Shown here: piece by piece, positions 8,753-20,153 of the stretch
How the letters are laid out: each line of letters starts with the position of its first letter
Position numbering within the stretch: the stretch's first letter is position 1
Assembly: GCA_021030915.1 (NCBI GenBank)
Contig: JAGEMR010000170.1
Location: 1 to 55,963 of the forward strand
Direction of reading: 5' to 3'
From: Astrothelium macrocarpum
Taxonomy: Eukaryota > Ascomycota > Dothideomycetes > Trypetheliales > Trypetheliaceae
DNA length: 55,963 nt
Program-made: the position numbers and the translations under genes
Notes under the pieces: generated by a model
Databases searched by the model: none
Told to the model about the DNA's origin: nothing
The model's input: only the letters and a program-made list of their open reading frames with translations

Positions 8753-9652
8753 ATGCCAACTATGGATGAACCAAATGCAAAGCGGTCCAAGTATCCCTTT
8801 CAAGGCAATCGCTTCGTTCCCAACTACCCAGGACCTGAATTATCACTTGAACAATTTATAGGCACAGTAAATCAGATCACTAAAAAGACCAGCGATGCGC
8901 AAATGTTTGACTACGAACAATTGTGGAGAACGAGAGGCACTCGTTTCCTTCATTTTGGAGCTCGGAACGGGGTCGACTATGGAATCATGAATGGCTTTGG
9001 TTGCGGCAATGAGCTACGACCTGATTGGATAGAAGGTCAAGGTATACATGATGGTCTATCAGACACCACTATGATTGCTTTCTTCATTGACGAGCTCAAG
9101 ACGCAAGAGACCTTGATGCGTCCAAAGGATGGACACGATCCGGAAGTAAGCTTCAGAACCCTTCGGATTCATGAGATTGATACGATGCTAAAAGATCTCT
9201 AGAAGAAACCCGGTACAAAAACACCACAACATGATTCTAAAGAAAACAAGCAGGAGAAACCGGATATTCTGCGATTTTTCCAAATAGCTCCGTTGATCAC
9301 CTATTCCGACAAAGAAGGGTGGAATGATGCACGCTTCTCTGTTGTGAAATGTCTTTTGGACGAGAGTTTATGGATCGTTGCTCTACCTCACTTTTGGGGA
9401 TATGAGCTTGACCCAGAGGACGAACCGCTTGGGGACTCTGCAGAACCCCGCCAACGTACTTTTTCTCTGGACGGATTTGACACACCAATATCGTGTGCCC
9501 AACTCACGGCAAACGCGAATGACATTGAGTACGATGCAGGAATGCAGGAGCTCAAGCACCCAAAGCGCACTACTGCCAGAAAATTGTTTGATTTTAAGCA
9601 AGTTCATGCAGGAGGCTTTGTTCTTAAACGTGGAAAACACAGGCCTGTTTGA
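8753..9652 (+). CDS. Orphan hypothetical protein
   Basis: Two exons (8753-9145, 9203-9652), 280 aa, or 277 aa from the second ATG at 8762. The 57-nt intron has donor GTAAGC, branch-like TGCTAAAA and acceptor CTCTAG. It is a multiple of three and contains the in-frame TAG at 9200-9202, so the stop is part of an intron and not a mutation. The protein starts with a basic stretch (NAKRSKYPF), has no signal peptide or membrane segment, and mixes acidic and aromatic residues (WGYELDPEDEP). I recognise no domain. It stands alone in a gene-poor stretch just after the 118-bp repeat array. Probably a lineage-specific cytosolic or nuclear protein. Confidence 0.55.
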
Positions 9653-11673
9653 TCGGGCTTGGACAAAAACATCCCATTGTCCAAACTTTCATAATGTTTG
9701 CTCGCGCTCATTTGTTCGTTTACAGACGGAGAGCGAGTCAGACTTATAATCATACATAAGTAGATCATGCAGATGCTTAGAAAAGAAGGACTGTGGAAAA
9801 AAATTCATTAGAAATAGGGTTCGAAAGAGCTAGGCCGGCGGACCTTTACTGCTTTGTGATTATACTGTCCAAGTTTATTCATTGGCAAAGAGGATTGGTT
9901 TAATGATAGGCTCGTGCATATGTAAGTTGAAGCTCATCTCAATAGCCTCTTGATTTGTATCAGATATCGTTGGCTCAAATCGCATCGGCTCAAGTCCTAA
10001 TCTAGCCCAGTCAACGCTAATAAGAGGCCAATTGTTGATCCTAAATCATGAGGTGGTGTGCCTCTTTGGAAGAAGATAGAGACTATCTTCACTCACAAAA
10101 TCGTAGATGCGACGGTTTATAATTCGGGTATACTTGTCTCTCAGAAAAGGATACCAAAGAAGCCCTGTAAACAAAGAGGGACTGCTTTTAGCCATCAAAG
10201 GGACTGCTTTGTGGCGGCTTCAGGGCTGCTCGGGGTCACTAAGGGGTCGCTCAAGTGTTGCTCAGGTGTTGCTGTGCTGCTCAAGAGTGTTCAGGATTTG
10301 CGGAGACCTACATAGCCATAGCTCATGATAGCCCACTCAACGCTTAGTTTAAATACATGTTACTTAGGTTTGAAAAAAAGATTCCAGTAAATCCAACTTC
10401 CACGTAACGTTGTTGCAGTGTGAGCTGGTTCTTACCAGTATGCTATTGCAAATTTCTATTGATTGTAGAGCGTCCATTTCTTGAATTCGCCAGCCGTCGA
10501 CTATGAGAGAGCTTATCAGCGTCTGAGAGCCGGATCATGTCAGTCTGGAAAAGCAGTCTTCGATCCTTTTAAGAACATTCTGCTCCGATCATGTTCCAGG
10601 GGTGTTGGTGATTACTTGGCGGGTGGCCCCGTGGCAAACATCAGGCAATAGCGTTGACACGACACCTCAACTTCAAGGTACCAACACCAACGTGACCTAT
10701 CTAATGGATATGAATCGCCTTTCGAGAATCCTCGGAAAATTCAAGAGCAGAACGTGAAAGGTTCTTATCTGCGGCATTCGCAGCTGATCATAATGGGTAG
10801 TGTTTCCGAGACGAGGCGAGGACGAATAGCCGCCGACACAGGCTTAGCTGTTTCATCTTTGACCTCTCAACCACGGCAATCTTTCTGGAAGTGGGGCCGC
10901 CGACTTGAAGATCTTCTCCCTCTAAATCTCTAGCAAGCTTCGTCACCAGGTTCATGCGCCGCATAGCTGGCCTTTCTCAAGGGCCTTTGGCCACCCGCCA
11001 CGAGCGCAAATTCACTTCTGTAGCTCCTTGCTGACAGAAAAGGCATGCTTTGTGAGAGTAATCGGTTGCTTTCAAGGCCACCATTTTGCGGTTCCCATGT
11101 AGTCGCCCGACGGGCTAATTGGACAGACCTGTTCGATAGTTCGAAGCTACCTGGCATGGCGGCTATCTCATTGGCACGCCTATTGTTTAAGCATGTTTGA
11201 TCGTTTCGAAACGAGGCCCACCGTGAAGGGGCTCAAGTGGAGAATGCAAACCGGTCTAACATGGGGCTCCCAGGAGAGCTGTCGTCTGGATATATTTCTT
11301 CCCACTCACTTAGTATCTACTATTGCAACGTTTTCCTTCTGTTCAGCAAGTCCTCATTCGTCCTTGGATAGGATTCTTTGGCACTGCATTTCGTCAGTCA
11401 TTATTCAAGCACCTCAGTGCAGATCTTCGCGCTCGTTGAACTGGCCTTTGCATGCTTTACTCAAAGACAACATTATTTCTTTCAATTAAAGACCCCCTCG
11501 CTTCCGTTTCACGATCTCTTGAGGGCATCCACAACGAAATAGCGCGATTTTAGGCTGCTGGCAACCTCCCTCCATATAACCTTATCACCGATAGGTGTAC
11601 GATCTATCTATTTGAATCCTCCGATTTATTTCCTGCTCTCGTCTGGACGGCTTATTCTCAGCCAACAGCAAGC
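9653..11673. other. Gene-poor intergenic region with exgA-type promoter
   Basis: Two kilobases with no gene I can support. Around 10170-10220 GGGACTGCTTT occurs twice about 27 bp apart, and 10225-10300 holds imperfect GCTCAAGTGTTGCTC repeats. A TATA-like ATATAA at 11574-11579 lies 95 bp before the glucanase ATG. Short open frames near 10930-11157 and 11193-11489 have no recognisable features. Confidence 0.5.
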
Positions 11674-13095
11674 ATGCATCTTCTTGCAAGGCTCTTGTTC
11701 TTAACAATCTCGGTTTTCACATACACAGCTTCGGCCAGGCACTCACATGGCGCCCACCATCTTCATAGACGAGACCCCGCTGCTGTAGACGGTTCCGCCT
11801 CTTCTGCGCCATCGTCCAGCTCATCACCTGCTGCTTCCAGCAATGCAACGAACGGGACAAATTCCGACTTCCTTTACGGGGTAAACATTGGCGGCTGGCT
11901 AGTTCTAGAGTCATGGATAAACCAAGACATGTTCAAAAATACGTCTGCCTACGACCAATGGACATTTGATTCTCAGGAGAACGTTGATCCGCTACCAGAG
12001 TTGGAGCAACACTGGTCATCTTGGTTTACTGAACAGGATGTCATTCAAATTAAAAAATGGGGCTTCAACGCGTAAGTTGACTTATGATTCTGTAGATTTA
12101 TTAAAGTTTGACATTTACGTAGACTGCGCATTCCTGTTGGCTTCTGGGCTTTTGACACACTCGGCTTCCCTTACAAGAAAGGAGCTCAGGTCTATCTTGA
12201 CAAAGCCATCGGTTGGGCCCGAACACATGGATTGAAAGTGTTGGTTGATCACCATGGCGTCCCTGGTTCTCAGAATGGCTTTGACAATTCTGGTCACAAT
12301 GGTTCGGTTAAATGGCAAGATGCTCCAAACTATCAGAATAGTATTGATATCCTCCGGACCATGGCCAAAAAGTATGGCTCCAAGGAATATGCCGATGTTG
12401 TCTTCGGAATCGAACTCGTGAACGAGCCCATCTCCTGGACTCTGAGCAATGGTGAGGGTAACAATTTCGATGAGATGCAAACATGGGCCAAAGAAGCCTA
12501 TTCTGCCGTGAAGAATGCCTCGACCAATCCCCATCTCAGGGTGGTGATGCATGATGCCTTCAAAACTCCCTTCGCATGGACTGGGGTTGGCTCCAAAATC
12601 AATGGAAAAGCTTCTCTGAAGAATGCTCCTTTTGCTATTGATACACACTTGTACCAGAATCAGGAAGCGTCAGATTCAAGTCTTTCGAATGAGCAGCACA
12701 TCAGCATGTCATGCAACTACAGCAAATCTAGCCTCCTCCCGCAAAGCAACACTCAAAATCTGCCCGTTTACGTTGGCGAGTTTTCGTTGGCCAACAACAT
12801 TTGCGTCTACGCAGACGGGTCTACAACAGGTGGATACCAGTGCAGTCAAAACGGCTGCCAGTGCACCAACAACGTGGATCCCAGCGATTACAAAAGCTAC
12901 ACGACGACAGCTGTTCGAAAGCTCGCCGAAGCGCAGCTCCTCACTTTTCAGAAGAGTGCTCAAGGATTCTTTCTGTGGGCTTACAAGGGACCGGGCGAAT
13001 GGGGGTTGAACAACGCAATGGCTGCGAAGACTTTGCCCAATCCGGTTAATGACTTGAGCCAATACAAGTACCGGGATATCTGCAATGGACAGTGA
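11674..13095 (+). CDS. exgA: GH5 exo-beta-1,3-glucanase, secreted
   Basis: 456 aa in two exons (11674-12071, 12123-13095); the intron is 51 nt (GTAAGT...ACGTAG). Residues 1-21 form a signal peptide, followed by an RR-containing pro-region and a Ser-rich linker. The catalytic (beta/alpha)8 domain starts near residue 67 with YGVNIGGWLVLE, the hallmark of the fungal EXG1/ExgA branch of GH5. The acid/base Glu is in ELVNEP (about residue 234) and the nucleophile Glu in YVGEFS (about 352); RIPVGFWAF and DHHGVPGSQNG are further family blocks. Known role of the family: it releases glucose from beta-1,3-glucan during wall remodelling or carbon scavenging outside the cell. Full length for the family. 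The symbol follows Aspergillus usage. Confidence 0.93.
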
Positions 13096-13544
13096 ATATT
13101 TCGATAGAGTGTGTTTGGCTTGGAAAGCGTCTGATATTGATAGCAATGTAAATAATACCATGTATTACCTTCCTAGGCTTGATGCTGGATGCGTCGCAAA
13201 CATTGGATAGAAAAATTGTATATAGACTACGAAAATTCATTTCAGCATTCGAATGTGTTTGCAGTCGCTTCAATGATTTCGGTAGCTGTATGAATTGATA
13301 CCTTACGTTGTGAAGTGAAGTTTGGTTCAAATGCGTCACCAAAGCCACTACCTTGCTTACCATTTCAAGCAAGCAGCCCCGCGCCGAAGTAAACCCGAGT
13401 TTAAGGTAGGCAACTGCTCCGCTTCGCTTTCCAGGAACCAAGCGCTTTGCCACTACCTTTCTGACAGCATACATCATTCATCAGACTTTGCGCAGCTTAT
13501 TTTGTTTCTCCTAATCTTGCAGTCTTTGGACCGCGTCAAGCAGG
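13096..13544. other. Glucanase 3' region and Rad23 promoter
   Basis: 450 bp between two plus-strand genes. No gene is seen. An intron-like CTAATC...TTGCAG occurs just before the Rad23 start (13511-13521) and could be the acceptor of a 5'-UTR intron, but no donor was identified. Confidence 0.4.
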
Positions 13545-15078
13545 ATGAAGCTCACTTTCAAGGACCTAAAGCAACAGAAGTTCGTCATCGAAGCCGAGCC
13601 CAGTGAGACTGTAAGATTGACCTGTCTGCCTGGCCGCGCTGGTCGATGCTCATACTTTCCAACAGATTGCCGATGTAAAGAACAAGATAGCATCAGAGAA
13701 AGGCTGGGAAATCTCTCAGCAAAAGCTCATCTACTCCGGTACGAATCAATGAAATCGCCACTGTTCGTACAAACAGAGAATATTTTGAACTGACTATGAA
13801 AATATCAAAAGGCAAGATTCTTCAGGATGGCAACACTGTAGAGTCATACAACATCGAAGAAAAGGGGTTTATCGTGTGTATGGTGTCCAAGGTTAGTGAA
13901 GATGGATATCCTGTCCTCTGGAGTCAGATCCGATCAGCCTACTTCGTCCATCATGCTATATTCATCCATCAACTTCGCTCGACTAACATGTGCCCAGCCA
14001 AAAGCAGCCCCCGCTACTGCATCAAGTAAAGCTGCGCCTTCGACTCCTGCACAAACATCAGCAACGCCCTCTGTACCTGCCGCACCTGCCGCCTCAACCG
14101 GACCGTCAAATACAAACCTTCCTGCAACACCTTCGCCTGCGCCAGCTGGAACCGCAGGCGGACAAGGCTTCAATGACCCGTCTGCGCTAGCCATGGGCAA
14201 TGAGCGTGATGCTGCTGTTGCAAATATGGAGAGTATGGGTTTTCCAAGGGCGGACATTGATCGAGCTATGCGTGCTGCCTACTCCAATCCAGATCGCGCT
14301 GTCGAATACCTTCTGAATGTACGTCGCTTTTGAATAGTATTGTCATGGATACCAAGCTGATGCAATTACAGGGCATACCTGAGAATGTGATGCAAGAGCA
14401 ACAACAGCCACAAGGAAATCGAGGCAATCAGGGTGCTCCTCAAGCTACCTCGCCGCCACCAGCAACTGGCAACGCTCCAGCACAACATGCCGAGTCGGCT
14501 ACTGGTGATGAACCCGTCAATCTTTTTGAAGCTGCTGCACAAGCCAATCGTCAGGGAGGCCAGGGAGGAGCCGGTGGTCGAGGAGGTGCAGGTGGAGGAT
14601 TAGGGGCTGCTCTCGGTGGCGGGGCAGGTGGTGCAGGTAGTCTGGGGAATTTGGAACATCTGCGCAACAACCCCCAATTTCAGCAGCTTCGTCAGGTCGT
14701 TCAGCAACAACCGCAGATGCTAGAGCCAATTCTGCAGCAGGTGGCGCAAGGAAACCCGTCGCTATCACAAATGATCCAGAACAACCCTGAGCAGTTCCTC
14801 TCGCTGCTAGCAGAGGGTGGGGGTGACGACGATGTTCCGATGCCGCCTGGCGCACAGTCCGTCCCTGTTACTGAAGAGGAGCGAGACGCCATTGAGCGGG
14901 TAAGTTTGACCTTTACATCCGTACTATAGGAGCCTGACGCTGATTAATTTGCCGACAGTTATGTCGTCTTGGCTTCGAGCGTGACCTCGTCATTCAAGCG
15001 TACTTTGCTTGTGATAAGAATGAGGAGTTAGCCGCAAACTTCCTTTTTGACCAACCAGATGATCCAGAGGAGCAGTAG
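13545..15078 (+). CDS. RAD23: Ubiquitin receptor / UV excision repair protein Rad23
   Basis: 395 aa in six exons: 13545-13610, 13666-13738, 13812-13891, 13998-14318, 14372-14899, 14959-15078. All junctions keep frame. An N-terminal ubiquitin-like domain (residues 1-73, MKLTFKDLKQQKFVIE...GKILQDG) is followed by a Pro/Ala/Thr linker. UBA1 comes next (AVANMESMGFPRADIDRAM), then a Gly/Ala-rich linker. The XPC/Rad4-binding STI1-like segment (LRNNPQFQQLRQVVQQQP) and UBA2 (LCRLGFERDLVIQAYFAC) complete the order typical of Rad23. Known role: it shuttles ubiquitinated proteins to the proteasome and stabilises Rad4 in nucleotide-excision repair. The small 5' exons cutting the UBL domain are the main oddity. 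Confidence 0.95.
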
Positions 15079-17376
15079 AGTTATTGGTCTATGGGGTTGG
15101 TGGGCGTCTGGCCGGTAGCTCTTTGCCGCCGCCACTTTGCGGTCAAAGTTAATCGACATTTCATCTCTAGCTCTACTTCTGAGCCTCTTTAGCCTCGCTG
15201 CAAACCTTGTCACGCATGCGATGACAGCCCTGTTCCTGCATCGAAGCATGCAACGGACATCTACCGCTTTCTCTATCCTTGTCCGTGCAGCTTTTGAGGT
15301 CTGCGTCCGTCTCGGAAGGAGATCCGGACATGGTTTGTAGATAGAGCAGGATTAATGCAGTACCAGAACGATTCAAGTGAATGAAACCAGGAAGCTCATT
15401 GCCTCGAGATGCATGTCTATAAGGAGGGGAATATTCATTGGCCCCGCTATTTCTGAAACAACAACAGTGAAATTTTACCAAATTGCATCATTTGTATTCG
15501 AGACCAGTCGTCAGGATCGACTGATCACTTTCCTCAACATTAATGTGCAGGTGAAAGGCCGTCGCGGAGAAACTTTATTACTAATAAAACAGAATCCAAT
15601 AGATCGACACTACTCAGTTGGCCCTAGATCCAGCTCTATGCCAAGATTTGTATGTAATGAACTTATCCATACACATTAAGCGATCCACAGCCAATCGCAG
15701 GCTTGGATGGGACTTGGAGCGGTCGAGCCCTGACGCACGAGGATGGCGCTCCATATTCCTATTCCAAGTGTCGGTGTTGAGCTGACTGAAAGCTTTGACA
15801 TAGGCGCTGTTGGGGGCCTGAAAACCCTTAAATTATTTCGGTGCGTTTCTTTTTTTTTTTTCCTTCGGGCCTTTTTCAGGCACCAACCCTCAGTCGTGAC
15901 GGGTGAGCTATATCGTGTCACAAGCTATTCCAGGCTATTGAACGTTGTACTCTGTGAGACAGCATCTCTTGTCAAGTCCAACCTGACCTTGGACAGCAAA
16001 GGTTTGGTATTGCAACGGAGGCTCCGTGTGGTAGCAAATCAAAATTTTGCGGTGAATCCGCAGTTTCGGAAAGTTGAGCGACGAACGGCACGCTTTGCTG
16101 ACAGGGCAGACCAGCCAGGAAGCGAGACTGGTCCACCGGTCGTTGCTTTTCTGTCAAAATGACGCGAGCAGCTTGCAGCACGCGACTGTGCCGTTGAGCG
16201 TTCATTTACGCCCGTCTTCCGCAACAGGGATCACGCCGGCACGTTGATCAACGGCTGACAGGCGAACCGCTTTCAAGGTTTTGCCCGCGCTTTTTCTCTC
16301 TCTAACGAATGCCATCGAACGGGTACCTGATTTGCATGGCCGGACCGGCTCTCTTCTGTGCATCCAGTCACATCTCACTGCGTCTGCCGTCGCGCCTGTC
16401 GAGATGCTGCAATCGCGCCGAAAATGGCATCGCAATCACCGCGATTATCGAATCTGCGTATCCAATAATGGAAAGAATTGCAAGCCAATCGCCTATGATA
16501 GCCATGTTCCTTGGGGACTGGGAACTGGGCGTTGATTGTTAAGCTTCTAGCTTCGACGCCTGGTCGCATAACATCAGGACCTCCCTGCTCGTCCCCCCCC
16601 AGCACGCGTTCCCGGGGATCATGCCCGCCTCCCTCAGCCTAGCCATGCAGGTGAAAGACCTTAACCTGATAAAATCTCCCCCAGATGTACCGTTTGCATG
16701 TTCCGTCACTACTCTCTTCTATTCGCAAAGAATCTTCCCTGAAACGGCCGATCCACTCCTCAACTCTCCTTCTGATCGCGATTTCGCTGATTCGACTTCC
16801 CCACATCAACCATTAAAGCTCAAGTCCAGAGCCTGAAGGAGCAGCTATATGCGCCATTGTCGCCGTTGCTCTGCCGGACAGGGTTTCCCAGCTGTTAGAC
16901 CATCCGGAACTCCAATCCCTTGCTTGATCACAGCTTAAAGACTGTGGTAACCCTCTTAAGCGTGCTGCCTCCCCGTTGCAGTCTTTGTTTGGTAGCAAAA
17001 ACAATCCATTGAATTCTCGCACTCAGCGCGTAAACATCGCGTCGTTCGTATCTTCTACAAAAGCAATCTGTGGCGTTATGTGCTGAAACTCACAACAACA
17101 ATTGAGGGGATTCTGCCTTCTGTCCTTTCGTTACATTCATATCTCTGCGTTTACTGCCGTGCTGAAGCAAAAATCTTACTCCAAGTTCATTCCAAAGGCC
17201 AGTGGATGATTGTTAATTGACCCACTCGATTCACTCGGGCTACCAGACGGCAGGAAGGGGCCCCTCTCTTTATTCCTCATCCATTGGTCCTGACCGACAA
17301 CCTCCGTGACAGGAGGATTCTGTTCAAAACACATTCTTTCTTTTTCGTCTGAGCATCAATACCCTTTTCAACTACC
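15079..17376. other. Intergenic region, 2.3 kb
   Basis: No gene is seen. A pyrimidine tract (run of T near 15848-15862) and CT-rich DNA just before 17377 (ATTCTTTCTTTTTCGTC) suggest promoter and leader of the following gene. The remaining short open frames show no signal, domain or splice logic. Confidence 0.5.
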
Positions 17377-18846
17377 ATGACATCAAACTGTTCGAGATCT
17401 GGAGCCATCTTGGTCCTAGCTACTCTGGCTGCTTTTGTCCTTAGTGCGATCTCCTCGGCCCTTACGACCTACTTGGCTGTAGCACTTCCCACATCGCAGT
17501 TGTCAACTAATGGCATCTCGCTTGCAGCTGCTGTTATAGATCTATTCGGCTTAGGCTTTCTCTCAGTCTTCATCCTGACAAAATGCTCTGTTGCCGCCTC
17601 GAGAAGTCATTGGTTGGTGACGACCGTTTTTTTGGCTACTGCGATACTGGAGTTTCTTGGCTTCACTCTAACTTTGGGCATGCTTGGCTCCACAATCAAA
17701 CAACACAAGCAACATCACCAAGTTGAGGTCACGGCAAACCTCAGAAGCACAATTGCTGGAACTTTCGTATTAGTACCTCTTGCGGCCATCGCACAGATAT
17801 CTTTCTTTGCCCTTGAACTGGTGTCTGAGAGACCAAGTCCACATCACGAGACATTGCATTCGCGAATGCATTCCAGTCTCGAACAATATTCTCAGCCATC
17901 GCACAAGGAGACAAGACAAGCAACACCTTCAATGGCGTTACAAAATTTTGCACCATCATTTGCTGGGGTACCAGCTTCGTCATCGTCGCCTGTTCAGTCA
18001 CCCCGCTCATCAGTGGCAAAGAGTTCTCTCCGTGATTCTCTACAGCAAGTCATAAGACCTGTTACATCAAGGACTAGGCTTCTCAAACGATCATCTTTGC
18101 GGGATTCGAAAAGCATTTCTTCCATTTCTTACTCTGTAGAGACATCACAGTCGGACGGGTTTGACACGTGGGATACGTCTACGGTGGATCAGCAGGATAA
18201 GGAGACTGTCCTACATTCCCAGGGAACGGGTCTCGAAACTATACCAGGCAGTCGATCAACGTCTCCAGCACGGGCTCTTGACGGAACCCTTGCTGGGGAT
18301 GGTTCAAAGGAGAGTAGCCCTAGAGCAGAAACGATAGAAGCTTCATTGCCGCCTTCCCCGACATCAGAAAGGCGGCAGCAACGGTCCATTACTCCACGCC
18401 CATCATCAATTCGATCACACACGATCAGAGAATCTCGATCGAGTACATCGGATGAATCACATATACATCCGCTCTTTCGCTCTGACAGTCCCGCGCCTCC
18501 GTCTGCTACTCCTGGGACCATCATCACAGCATCGCCACAGGGGGGCCAAACGCTTACAGGCGAGCAATTGCGAGCCAGGAGTAGCAGCAGACCAACAAGC
18601 CGGTTAGCGCACGCGCAAAGTTTCGACTCTTACACTAGCAGAGATAAGAATGGCGCAGACACACCACCGATTCCGGGGTTTGTGCTTGCAGAAGGTGCAT
18701 TCGCGGGCTCTGAGCCGCGGGGAAGAGCAGCAAGTGCATCGACGGCGCGGAGTCGAGCCATGAGTATGAGGTCAGACCGGACGGTGGGCAGAGCAGAAAG
18801 TCTTTGGAGCGAGAGATGGGATGATGGGGCTCTGATGGAGGAATGA
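17377..18846 (+). CDS. Four-TM membrane protein with Ser-rich tail
   Basis: Single-exon gene of 489 aa. Four hydrophobic segments fill the first 150 residues: AILVLATLAAFVLSAIS (about 10-35), GISLAAAVIDLFGLGFLSVFI (47-68), WLVTTVFLATAILEFLGF (80-103) and IAGTFVLVPLAAIAQISFFAL (127-150). The arrangement recalls small four-TM (MARVEL-, SUR7- or PalI-like) fungal proteins, but I could not match a family. The remaining 330 residues are a hydrophilic tail rich in Ser, Arg and Pro with many SRS/SRPTS stretches, probably disordered, cytosolic and phosphorylated. Likely a plasma-membrane or endomembrane protein of unknown role. Confidence 0.75.
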   Translation: MTSNCSRSGAILVLATLAAFVLSAISSALTTYLAVALPTSQLSTNGISLAAAVIDLFGLGFLSVFILTKCSVAASRSHWLVTTVFLATAILEFLGFTLTLGMLGSTIKQHKQHHQVEVTANLRSTIAGTFVLVPLAAIAQISFFALELVSERPSPHHETLHSRMHSSLEQYSQPSHKETRQATPSMALQNFAPSFAGVPASSSSPVQSPRSSVAKSSLRDSLQQVIRPVTSRTRLLKRSSLRDSKSISSISYSVETSQSDGFDTWDTSTVDQQDKETVLHSQGTGLETIPGSRSTSPARALDGTLAGDGSKESSPRAETIEASLPPSPTSERRQQRSITPRPSSIRSHTIRESRSSTSDESHIHPLFRSDSPAPPSATPGTIITASPQGGQTLTGEQLRARSSSRPTSRLAHAQSFDSYTSRDKNGADTPPIPGFVLAEGAFAGSEPRGRAASASTARSRAMSMRSDRTVGRAESLWSERWDDGALMEE

Positions 18847-20153
18847 TGGCCCAGATGTAGCACTAAAGTAATAGAGGATGGGGATCTCTTGGGTTCTATC
18901 GGACTAAAAAGAGGAAGCACTATTGCAAAGGTAATGAGAAAATGGAGGGTCTGGATATCCGGGGGGTTAATGATGCCGTAATGATGCATATTCAGGAATT
19001 TTACCCGGTCGAAGACAAGACCGGATGCGCTGGCCTACAGCAAGCAGTATAGAAACAATTGAAAGTAGCGATGACTGCTCATCGAAAAAAAAGCAAAATG
19101 TAAAAAAAACGAAACTTCCAAGGTCTCAAATTTGATCTGTAGGTGTGTCTATGCAGATGGACTGAAAAGGGTAAAACGGAGCAATATGGAAAATGTGTGG
19201 AACCTTGTTTGGATCCTAGCAAATCAAGCGTCTGCACATCCCAGACATGGTGAAGATGTCGTGTGACGCAAGCTTGAACTTGCCAGGCCGGCACATGGAA
19301 CAGACGGGAGGACTGAGTGAGGCGAGAGCAAGATAGCAGAGGCTCATGCGGTGACAAGGCCGATTGAGCGTGAAGCATTGATGGGCGTGTCCAGCGGTAG
19401 CGAGATCTATTGTTGTGGTGCTTACTGCGAACAATGGACGGGGCGGATCTTGACTCGATCGGGTTTCGGTGGCCAGCTTCGATTGGCTCAGGCCTGGGTT
19501 GGCTAGCTACACCCAAGCCCTTTGCTTGCGTTTATTCTTTCTTCGATTTTCATCTACCATCTTCGCAGACGGTCGGCCACCCTGCTGCCACGGATGTCGT
19601 TGCCCTTGTGTCTAAGACTGAATTGCATTATGCGTGGCGCCAACATCCGCGCCGCGTGCTCGACTACATTCTGAGCGACTGTTGCTCCCCAGGTGACCCT
19701 TCTCCCACAGGACCATTTCCGCCACGATCCTTGCACGCCCTCAAACATACCAGAATCAATCCTTTCTCCCTCCCCAAAAATCGGATCGGTAAGTCATCAA
19801 TCATCTCGCTTTCCATGCGACATCCGAGCCATGCTTTTTCTCAGAAATGACTCTGCCTGTCGGCCAGTTCTGAACAATCTGGCGCTGAGTAGCGGCGCTG
19901 ACAGGAGCCAGACCAAGCCACCCCATGAAACTGAAAAACAATCGAACACGGGTGTTCGGAAATCGATGCTAAACCATCATCCATTTCTCATTCCATCATT
20001 CTCATTTTGCTGAACATTGCTATGTTCATTTCGAGTATCGCTGTAGGTTGCGATGATCCCGTGCTGCTGCATCCAGCATTTCTGTCCATCTCCGGCCAGG
20101 CACGTCAGAAAAATTTCGACTAATGCAATTCCATCTACAGTCCATCAATTATC
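18847..20153. other. Intergenic region
   Basis: 1.3 kb with no supported gene. A-rich runs occur near 19084-19108. It carries the 3' region of the four-TM gene and the promoter of the AT-hook gene. Confidence 0.5.

Noticed and set aside
9200..9202. Nonsense mutation in the orphan gene
   Set aside because: The TAG is the acceptor end of a standard 57-nt intron with GTAAGC donor and a branch-like site.
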